A stretch of 5,343 nucleotides of DNA from Methanothrix sp. GTDB lineage: Archaea > Halobacteriota > Methanosarcinia > Methanotrichales > Methanotrichaceae. A program made the translations under genes and the position numbers. Below are positions 1 to 4,701 of the stretch, piece by piece. Each line of letters opens with the position of its first letter. Position 1 is the stretch's first letter. The stretch lies in the NCBI GenBank assembly GCA_011391755.1, contig JAABPZ010000121.1, positions 1 to 5,343 of the forward strand, given 5' to 3'. A model generated the notes under the pieces. That model saw nothing but the letters and a program-made list of their open reading frames with translations, ran no database searches and was not told where the DNA came from.

Positions 1-15
1 GGCAAAACCTGATAA

Positions 16-849
16 TCAGCCCATTTTGATCGGCACCTGGATCTCCGTCAACAGCTCTTCCGGGGCTGTCTTGCAGGGGTCGCTCAGATAAAGCTCTCTT
101 CCAGGCCCGGCAAACTCCATCGCATTTTTCATCATATACTCGTAGAGATCCTTGTATGTCAGGTGAAGGGTCTCATAGCTTCCTTTATGCACAACTGCTA
201 AGACCCGGACAGGAGGAAGGTTCTTGACTTCCATACCCTCATCCACTTCGATCCTTCCGGTTATGGGTATAGCCACCTCGATATCGGCATCCTTCTCTTT
301 ATATTCCTGATCATGGTAAATTGCCATGACGGGTCCGCTCATCTTCACGAGATTTTTTTGGTTATCTGGCCGGAAAAGCGTTTCGCAGAGCTCTCCGATC
401 AGGCGACCGATGGTCTCACCATAGCTTCCTCTGTCCCTCTTGCTTACCACCCGTAGAGCGGGCACATCTTTGATAACCGGCTCGCTTAAAGCCATCTTTA
501 TCAGCTCCCTATCGCTTTGTTTGAGCAGGACCTCGATCCTTTGCAGCCTGTTGATCTCGCCTCTTGTCCGGCGGAGATGCATCTCTATCAGGGCCTGCAC
601 GACGTTCATGTCACCTTTTGCCTCGGCATCGATGTATCTGGCCACCTCTTCCAGGGATAAGCCCAAAGAGCATAATGTCTTAATCCTAACTCCGCGCTCC
701 ATCTGGTCCGCAGTGTAGTAACGGTAGCCATTTAATGTGTCTTTAGCTGCCGGTACCAGCAGCCCCAATTGGTCATAGTAGCGCAGGGCCTTGGGGGTGA
801 TCCTCGTGATAATCGAGAACCTGGTGATTGGAATCTGATCGATGGTCAT
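16..849 (-). CDS. MerR-family transcriptional regulator with GyrI-like effector-binding domain
   Basis: A 277-aa cytoplasmic DNA-binding regulator of the BmrR/BltR type, predicted to bind a small organic ligand and alter transcription of nearby genes. Residues about 7-75 form the MerR winged helix, with ALRYYDQLGLL at 21-31 and NGYRYY at 40-45. Residues about 78-115 are a charged dimerisation helix. Residues about 125-275 match the GyrI-like/AraC effector-binding fold, with GPVMAIYHD at 172-180, DIEVAIPI at 189-196, HKGSYETL at 221-228 and TEIQVPIK at 268-275. The three cysteines (60, 155, 259) do not form the metal-binding cluster of MerR/ZntR proteins, so an organic or cationic ligand is more likely than a metal (inference). 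The ATG start sits just before the HTH as usual for the family; no Shine-Dalgarno site precedes it. The gene lies downstream of the zinc-ribbon gene on the same strand. Family assignment is secure; the ligand is unknown. Confidence 0.93.
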   Translation of the reverse strand: MTIDQIPITRFSIITRITPKALRYYDQLGLLVPAAKDTLNGYRYYTADQMERGVRIKTLCSLGLSLEEVARYIDAEAKGDMNVVQALIEMHLRRTRGEINRLQRIEVLLKQSDRELIKMALSEPVIKDVPALRVVSKRDRGSYGETIGRLIGELCETLFRPDNQKNLVKMSGPVMAIYHDQEYKEKDADIEVAIPITGRIEVDEGMEVKNLPPVRVLAVVHKGSYETLHLTYKDLYEYMMKNAMEFAGPGRELYLSDPCKTAPEELLTEIQVPIKMG

Positions 850-1011
850 GGCTCAGGTCCAAGGAGATTCTTCCTTATTTTTAAGGGCATGCAGTCTCCC
901 ACGGGGGAAGGTCTGCAAATTTCCAATGGACCTCGTTTTTCCTGATGAAGATGAAGCTTATCCAGAAGGGTCCTATCAAGAAAGACACCATCAAAAATGA
1001 CGATCATGTCT
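850..1011 (-). other. Spacer with two overlapping small reading frames of uncertain status
   Basis: Two minus-strand frames occupy this spacer. One starts with ATG at 1007, has GGTGA four bases upstream (1016-1012, overlapping the stop of the zinc-ribbon gene), encodes 53 residues beginning MIVIFDGVFLDR, and ends with TGA at 848-846, giving an ATGA overlap with the MerR start. The other starts with ATG at 991, encodes 36 residues beginning MVSFLIGPFWISFIFIRKN, and stops at 881. It has no ribosome-binding site, but its codons (AGC, TTC, ATC, AGG, GAG, GTC) look more like those of the neighbouring genes, and its N-terminal half is hydrophobic like a short membrane segment. At most one is likely to be real. 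Neither is recognised, and the stretch may simply be untranslated. Confidence 0.25.
873..886 (-). promoter_or_regulatory. Candidate TATA box/operator of the MerR gene
   Basis: An AT-rich palindrome with arms CCTTA and TAAGG around four T residues. Read on the minus strand it gives a TATA-like stretch (TTAAAAATA) centred about 31 bp upstream of the MerR start codon, which would place transcription start only a few bases before the ATG. That agrees with the missing Shine-Dalgarno site. The symmetry on top of the box could be an operator for autoregulation. This is inferred from position and sequence only. Confidence 0.4.
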
Positions 1012-1389
1012 TCACCACAGTACAATATACACCATATCCCCTTCCTTCTTGCCCTTGAGAAGCTGGCAGTGGCGTAGGATGGCGAACTGGTTCTCCAGTT
1101 CCGGGGCGGGCAGTTGGAATTTCTCCATCAGCTCCACCTTGGTGGCCTTGCCTTTCTCCTGGATGTACTCGTAGATCTCCTTTTGCAGATTTGTGAGGCC
1201 ATCCGTTCCTTCCAAACCGTGGCTCGTTCGGAATATCTTCTTTGATCTCTCTCCCCAGGGATCGCAGACCCGAATTCGGTGGCCGACATCGATGTAGCAA
1301 TCTTCGCAGAGCGTCTTGCCTTCTGTGGCAAAGACCTCTTCCTCTGCGATCTTCTTGCCGCAATTCTGGCATTTTATGCCCTCTATCAT
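1012..1389 (-). CDS. Zinc-ribbon/winged-helix protein of unknown function
   Basis: A 125-aa cytoplasmic protein. The N-terminus has two CxxC pairs (Cys7/10 and Cys28/31) separated by 17 residues, a zinc-ribbon or half-LIM-like knuckle, followed by His37 and Cys42 in a conserved-looking HRIRVCDPWG segment. The C-terminal half (about 64-125) reads as a winged helix: LTNLQKEIYEYIQEKGKAT, a second helix, then QLLKGKKEGDMVYIVLW as recognition helix and wing. I recognise the architecture from hypothetical proteins of methanogens and anaerobic bacteria; a DNA-binding or redox/metal-sensing role is inference. Start choice: GAGGT (1403-1399) lies 9 bases before ATG 1389, but only 3 before an in-frame TTG at 1395 that would add two residues, so the ATG is preferred. 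It follows the CMD-domain gene by about 36 bp and is probably in the same transcript. Confidence 0.85.
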   Translation of the reverse strand: MIEGIKCQNCGKKIAEEEVFATEGKTLCEDCYIDVGHRIRVCDPWGERSKKIFRTSHGLEGTDGLTNLQKEIYEYIQEKGKATKVELMEKFQLPAPELENQFAILRHCQLLKGKKEGDMVYIVLW

Positions 1390-1425
1390 CGCCAATCTAC
1401 CTCTTATCGTACAACCAACTTTTTT

Positions 1426-1731
1426 TTATTCGTCATCCAGCAGGGCAGCGGCTGCGTTGAACCCAGAGCCCATGCGCACAAGCCCGGCGACTGCCGCCGC
1501 CTCCAGCATCTCTTCCCGGCTGGCTCCTAGCTTTCGGGCGGCTTCCTTATGCCTCAGGATGCAGCGCTCACATCTCACCGCTACAGAGCAGGCCAGGGCG
1601 ATTAGGGCCTTGTCTTTTGCGGAGAGTGCGCTCTCTTTCAGAATCAAAAATACCAGCCTATTGAAGGTAGAGTCCACTTCTTCGCCGAGGGCTTGTGAGA
1701 ACTCTTCAGTCGTTGATTTTTGTCCTGCCAT
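1426..1731 (-). CDS. Carboxymuconolactone decarboxylase (AhpD-like) family protein
   Basis: A 101-aa all-helical CMD-domain protein, probably a small cytoplasmic thiol-disulfide or peroxide-related enzyme. The signature CERCILRH places Cys54, Cys57 and His61 in the CxxCxxxH spacing of AhpD, where the cysteine pair does the redox chemistry. The preceding helix (KALIALACSVAVR) and the glycine-bearing tail (AGLVRMGSGFNAAAALL) fit the family. The glutamate often seen in the KELI segment before the cysteines is alanine here, so activity may differ from classical AhpD. The length is normal for single-domain members. The start is supported by GAGGT at 1743-1739, 7 bases before the ATG. It is the first gene of the probable CMD/zinc-ribbon transcript. 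The substrate cannot be told, and true carboxymuconolactone decarboxylation is unlikely given the CxxC pair. Confidence 0.92.
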   Translation of the reverse strand: MAGQKSTTEEFSQALGEEVDSTFNRLVFLILKESALSAKDKALIALACSVAVRCERCILRHKEAARKLGASREEMLEAAAVAGLVRMGSGFNAAAALLDDE

Positions 1732-1996
1732 ATCATTTACCTCGAATCTTCAAACATCCTCAAGATGAATAACCGACAGCTCTGCAATTCTCGTGTGCGG
1801 TCTTGCGGGCCAATCTTCGTAGTTGCTGAATGTATGCCTGATTACATAGTAGAACAAAGGTGTATATGAACTGCGAGCAAGAGGCTTAGATCTTGATTGG
1901 AGTTGCTGATCATTTTTTGAAGGGGCAATTAAAATTATCAATCTAAAGAATATTAATGAAAAAGTTCTAATAGAAAGAAGCTACTACGAGAAAATT
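1732..1996. promoter_or_regulatory. Divergent intergenic region between the CMD gene and the beta-helix gene
   Basis: This 265-bp spacer should hold both divergent promoters. For the minus-strand CMD gene there is GAGGT at 1743-1739 and a weak TATA-like GGTTATTCATC near 1774-1764, about 38 bp before the start. For the plus-strand beta-helix gene, an A-rich BRE-like stretch at 1945-1949 precedes ATATTAAT at 1950-1957, about 43 bp before the ATG, which would give a leader of roughly 17 bases. No clear Shine-Dalgarno site precedes that gene. The part from about 1900 to 1990 is markedly AT-rich. A minus-strand frame at 1941-1750 is discussed separately. Box positions are judged by eye. Confidence 0.45.
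1750..1941 (-). pseudogene. Possible gene remnant or small hypothetical ORF
   Basis: An open frame of 63 residues begins only with TTG at 1941 and has no ribosome-binding site. Its second half (FYYVIRHTFSNYEDWPARP followed by HTRIAELSVIHLEDV) uses codons like the real genes nearby and has a protein-like composition, while the first half is AT-rich and looks non-coding. This pattern would fit the 3' end of a decayed or displaced gene lying upstream of the CMD gene. I do not recognise the family. It may equally be a chance frame inside a promoter region. Confidence 0.2.
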
Positions 1997-2704
1997 ATGA
2001 GGGCATGCTTAATATTAATACTCATCCCAATTCTGGTCCTGGGGTTCGCCAATGCCTCCAAGATAACCGTGGGGCCGAAGGATGCCGATTATTCGCATAT
2101 TCAGCAGGCAATAGACAATTCCAGCCAGGGGGATATCATTGAGGTGCAAAGTGGAGTTTATCGCGAGAACGTTCATGTCCATAAGACTCTTACTTTGCAG
2201 GGCATTAACAGCGGCAACGGGAGTCCAGTTGTGGATGCCGGAGGATCGGGAAGCGTCATCAGCATAACGGCCAACGGCACGATTGTTGAGGGCATTAATA
2301 TAACGGGCTCGGGCGGTTGCGGATGCGGAAACGCCGGAATAAAGGTTGAATCCAGCAATAATATTGTGCAAGGTAATACAATTTATAAGAATAAGTATGG
2401 AATTTATATCCAGTCAGGCAATGAAAATAATACATTTCTGTCCAACGACCTATTGGAGAATGAAATAGCTGTAAGCGACAGCGGAATCAATAATCGATGG
2501 AATGGGAGCGCACAGGCAGTAGGATTGCAGGGCCTCCTGGAGCTGATAGGCGGCCCGCGGGTTATAGGGAACCATTACAGCGATTACGATGAGGCGTCGG
2601 AGGGCTGCAATGACACCAACCTGGATAAAATCTGCGACAAGCCTAGGAAGATAGGAAGCGGTCCCGGCATGGATAATTATCCATCCATTTCCTCCACGAA
2701 TTGA
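1997..2704 (+). CDS. Secreted parallel beta-helix (NosD/CASH-type) repeat protein
   Basis: A 235-aa exported protein. Residues 1-20 are a signal peptide (basic start, hydrophobic ILILIPILVLGF core, probable cleavage after ANA), followed by KITVGPKDADYSHIQQAID and GDIIEVQSGVYREN, the standard opening of archaeal NosD/CASH beta-helix domains. Short helix rungs follow at about 60-160 (GTIVEGINITGSG, NNIVQGNTIYKNKYGIYI, NNTFLSNDLLENEIAV). The tail GNHYSDYDE (191-199), DTNLDKICDKP (206-216) and MDNYP (225-229) is a divergent form of the common GNYWSDY...DGIGD.PY...DNYP ending, with Asp/Asn residues that could bind calcium. Cysteines 108, 110, 204 and 213 may form disulfides outside the cell. Six N-x-S/T sequons in the mature part fit an archaeal surface glycoprotein. 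It is short for the family and has no obvious membrane anchor. Likely carbohydrate- or surface-related; the role is unknown. It is first in a three-gene run. Confidence 0.88.
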   Translation: MRACLILILIPILVLGFANASKITVGPKDADYSHIQQAIDNSSQGDIIEVQSGVYRENVHVHKTLTLQGINSGNGSPVVDAGGSGSVISITANGTIVEGINITGSGGCGCGNAGIKVESSNNIVQGNTIYKNKYGIYIQSGNENNTFLSNDLLENEIAVSDSGINNRWNGSAQAVGLQGLLELIGGPRVIGNHYSDYDEASEGCNDTNLDKICDKPRKIGSGPGMDNYPSISSTN

Positions 2705-2711
2705 TGCCAGC

Positions 2712-2717
2712 AGGAGG
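2712..2717 (+). promoter_or_regulatory. Ribosome-binding site of the GNAT gene
   Basis: AGGAGG lies six bases before the ATG at 2724, inside the 19-bp gap after the beta-helix stop codon. It is the strongest Shine-Dalgarno site in the window and fixes the start of the acetyltransferase. It also suggests translation as an internal operon gene. Confidence 0.8.
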
Positions 2718-2723
2718 ATAGAG

Positions 2724-3215
2724 ATGAACTTCACCATTGCCCCGGTCTCGAAAGAGGATGGAAATGCAGTAATCGATATATTCAACCACTACGTGCAAAG
2801 CAGCTTCGCCGCTTATCCGGAAGATCTGGTGCCTTACCAGTTCTTTTCGTTTTTCCTAAACATGGCCGAAGGCTATCCTTTCCTAGTGGCCAGGGACGAC
2901 GAGGGAATGGTGCTGGGCTTTGCCTTGCTTCGTGCGCATAGTCGCGTGCCCGTCTTTTCCCGGACGGCAGAGATTACCTGCTTCATCGCTGCGGAGCATA
3001 CGGGAAGGGGGATGGGAAAGGCATTGCAGGACCGCCTCCTGGCACAGGCCAGGGAAAAAGGCATCACATCCATACTGGCTGGCATCTCCTCCCTCAACTC
3101 GGCAAGCATTGCCTTTCACAAAAAGCGTGGCTTTCAGGAGTGTGGACGCTTCCAGAAGATCGGACGAAAATGGGGCCAGGACTTCGATGTGGTCTGGATG
3201 CAGAAGATGATCTGA
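2724..3215 (+). CDS. GNAT N-acetyltransferase, phosphinothricin/methionine-sulfoximine acetyltransferase-like
   Basis: A 163-aa cytoplasmic acetyl-CoA-dependent acetyltransferase covering one complete GNAT domain. Beta strands at about 53-70 (FLVARDDEGMVLGFALL) lead to the acetyl-CoA pyrophosphate loop HTGRGMGKAL (92-101), preceded by strand ITCFIAAE. The C-terminal part is diagnostic of the PAT/MnaT subgroup: GISSLNSASIAFHKKRGF (120-137), then ECGRFQKIGRKWGQDFDVVWMQK (split here only by function: GRKWG at 147-151, DVVWMQ at 155-160). Known members acetylate phosphinothricin, methionine sulfoximine or related amino acids; many archaeal ones have unknown substrates. Glu83 lies where the family often has an acidic residue near the active site (inference). 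The length is typical. It follows the beta-helix gene by 19 bp and is followed by the next gene after 6 bp, so co-transcription is likely, although no shared function is apparent. Confidence 0.93.
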   Translation: MNFTIAPVSKEDGNAVIDIFNHYVQSSFAAYPEDLVPYQFFSFFLNMAEGYPFLVARDDEGMVLGFALLRAHSRVPVFSRTAEITCFIAAEHTGRGMGKALQDRLLAQAREKGITSILAGISSLNSASIAFHKKRGFQECGRFQKIGRKWGQDFDVVWMQKMI

Positions 3216-3221
3216 ATAGAA

Positions 3222-3869
3222 ATGCTCGATTTAGCTGATAGCAGAATAGGCAAGTGGCCTTCTGTTCGTGCTTCCCTCGTGTTTTCCGGCATGACCGCGC
3301 CTGATGCAAAGGCAAGAAATGGCAGCTTCTGCCGGGAGCTTTGCCGCCTCTTCGACCGACTACAGGAAGGCTTCGATCGCCTGGGATCAGCAGAGAGGGC
3401 GAGGTGCGGCCAGGATGCAGTGGCCTTTGAGGTCTTTCTGAAAATCGATCTGGAAAAGAGGGTAATAGTGCTCGATAAGCTTTTCAAATACGTTGATCTG
3501 GATTTTCACCTCTTCACAGGGATTCTGGAGATACTGCAGCGCCATTTTCCGGATTGCGATCTGGTGGTTCCCGCTTTGCAGGGATACGAGCTGGCCAGGG
3601 AGATCCGGCGATTTCTCGGGGTGCCCGAAGTGGAATGCGTCTTACTGAAGGGTGACACAGAGGAGCGGCTGCTCCTGGGCGAAGCTTTACAGGATCTGAG
3701 CTTCGAGGCCATCCTGGAGGATACACAGAGGCACTACGAGGAGCGGGACGGCCTGGAGAAGAAGAGGCAGGAACTAGGGCGAGGCAGGGAGCTCTCCATG
3801 TACTGGCGGGGAAAGGAAGGCGAAGAGCAGGTCTTGTGGATGCAGGTGAAAATTTCGTTGTCGAGATAA
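3222..3869 (+). CDS. Hypothetical protein, family not recognised
   Basis: A 215-aa predicted soluble protein with no signal peptide or membrane segment. Codon use (ATA, AGG, CTG, GAT/GAG rich) matches the neighbouring genes and supports it over the antisense frames. Visible parts are a Cys-containing N-terminus (Cys37, Cys41, Cys62), a hydrophobic-rich segment at 80-103 (RVIVLDKLFKYVDLDFHLF), an alternating strand/helix part at 112-155 (CDLVVPALQGYELAREI; VECVLLKGDTEERLLLGEAL), a highly charged probable helix at 160-190, and a basic C-terminus with several aromatics. The alternation hints at an alpha/beta core, but no catalytic motif is evident. The start follows the GNAT stop by 6 bp without a Shine-Dalgarno site, so translation may be coupled. 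A later start at Met24 is possible. It may be lineage-specific. Confidence 0.72.
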   Translation: MLDLADSRIGKWPSVRASLVFSGMTAPDAKARNGSFCRELCRLFDRLQEGFDRLGSAERARCGQDAVAFEVFLKIDLEKRVIVLDKLFKYVDLDFHLFTGILEILQRHFPDCDLVVPALQGYELAREIRRFLGVPEVECVLLKGDTEERLLLGEALQDLSFEAILEDTQRHYEERDGLEKKRQELGRGRELSMYWRGKEGEEQVLWMQVKISLSR

Positions 3870-3890
3870 TTATCCCACAAGATCTCCGCT

Positions 3891-4655
3891 TCACATTTCA
3901 AACCCTTTTTCTCCAGAAACCTCCTTGATCAGCTCCGCTGCCATCGCCAACTGCTCCTCGCTGCCACGCAGGGCCAGCCAGACCGATCCTTCTGCGCCGC
4001 CTACTCCGCCCGCGGCCAACATCTCCGCCTCCGCTCCCGTGAGCAGCCGAATGGCATCGATCTCAGTGAAGACCTCTCCCGGAATGGGCAGCAGCCGAAA
4101 GCCGCTCTCACCGGGTGCATTGATCCGGGCGGCCAGCTCCATCAGGTCGCCAGGGACGCGCTTTTCCAGGCCCACAGGCAGGATGAGCTGCACTCTGCGG
4201 CCCACTGCCGCCTGCAAGATAGAGATCGTGGTTCCCCCACGTGGATGGCCGATGAGCACCGCCGCCTGTTTTCTGGCCAGGTCCAGGGCATTGGCACCCT
4301 TCAGGATGACATCGCCTTCTCTCAGGCCTTCGGCAACATCGAAGATGGTCTTGCCCTTCTGCCAGCCTCCTTTTACTATTACCACATCGCCGGGAAAATC
4401 GCTCTCATCCGGCAGCCTTCCCGTCTCAGTGGTCCTTCCCGGCGGCAGGACGATGCCGCGGAAAAATCTCTTTTTGGAAAACTCTTCTGCACAGCTCAGC
4501 TCTCTCAAGATCTCCTCCGCTGCGTAGCCGTTGGTGGTTCCGGCAATGATAACCAGAGTGGCAGAGGAAAGGGCTGCCTTAATGGTCGGGTGAGCCGCCA
4601 GGGCTTTGCCTATGAGGCGCTTTGCCGCGGCGACAGTCAGGACGAATTGCACCAT
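3891..4655 (-). CDS. Conserved protein of unknown function, glycine-rich alpha/beta
   Basis: A 254-aa predicted soluble protein whose style I associate with conserved hypothetical proteins shared by methanogens and anaerobic bacteria; I cannot name a domain. It opens with [18 protein letters not shown], then strand-loop-helix [17 protein letters not shown] (34-50), a segment around RGIVLPPG, strand DVVIVKGG (90-97), [13 protein letters not shown] (113-125), [18 protein letters not shown] (136-153), strand [16 protein letters not shown] (155-170), and a glycine-rich [16 protein letters not shown] (216-231) before a last helix. The GTT loop and the later KGANALD resemble the nucleotide/sugar-phosphate loops of DeoR-C/RpiA-type (ISOCOT) folds, which is only a hint. 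The ATG at 4655 lacks a Shine-Dalgarno site; an in-frame GTG follows directly. It converges with the 215-aa gene (21-bp gap) and diverges from the AlkD-like gene. Confidence 0.8.
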   Translation of the reverse strand: MVQFVLTVAAAKRLIGKALAAHPTIKAALSSATLVIIAGTTNGYAAEEILRELSCAEEFSKKRFFRGIVLPPGRTTETGRLPDESDFPGDVVIVKGGWQKGKTIFDVAEGLREGDVILKGANALDLARKQAAVLIGHPRGGTTISILQAAVGRRVQLILPVGLEKRVPGDLMELAARINAPGESGFRLLPIPGEVFTEIDAIRLLTGAEAEMLAAGGVGGAEGSVWLALRGSEEQLAMAAELIKEVSGEKGFEM

Positions 4656-4668
4656 GTCGTTAGCGAAG

Positions 4669-4682
4669 ATTTTTTAATAGAG
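4669..4682. promoter_or_regulatory. AT-rich box in a divergent promoter, possibly shared
   Basis: The 46-bp spacer between the two divergent starts holds one AT-rich stretch, with TTTTTTAATAG on the plus strand. Its centre is about 27 bp before the AlkD-like ATG at 4702, the archaeal TATA-to-start distance expected for a leaderless transcript, and about 20 bp before the minus-strand ATG at 4655. Neither gene has a recognisable Shine-Dalgarno site. One box may serve both directions, or only the AlkD side. Confidence 0.45.
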
Positions 4683-4701
4683 ATAAGCCCATCGGCGAAA
4701 C

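Noticed and set aside
899..925. Possible hairpin with GCAG/CTGC ends near 891-916
   Set aside because: Only the outer four base pairs match well and the interior is full of mismatches, so it is not a convincing terminator or operator.
1421..1427. T-run as a transcription terminator
   Set aside because: The run of T is on the plus strand, while the genes here are read on the minus strand, where it is an A-run between two co-directional genes. No hairpin adjoins it.
1316..1768. 150-codon plus-strand frame antisense to the CMD and zinc-ribbon genes
   Set aside because: It runs through two well-recognised minus-strand genes and their regulatory gap, is Ser/Ala/Arg-rich as expected of an antisense shadow, and has no ribosome-binding site or family resemblance.
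3514..3894. 126-codon minus-strand frame opposite the 215-aa gene
   Set aside because: It is very rich in Pro, Arg and Ser, typical of an antisense frame in G+C-rich coding DNA. The plus-strand frame has the better codon use and an operon position.
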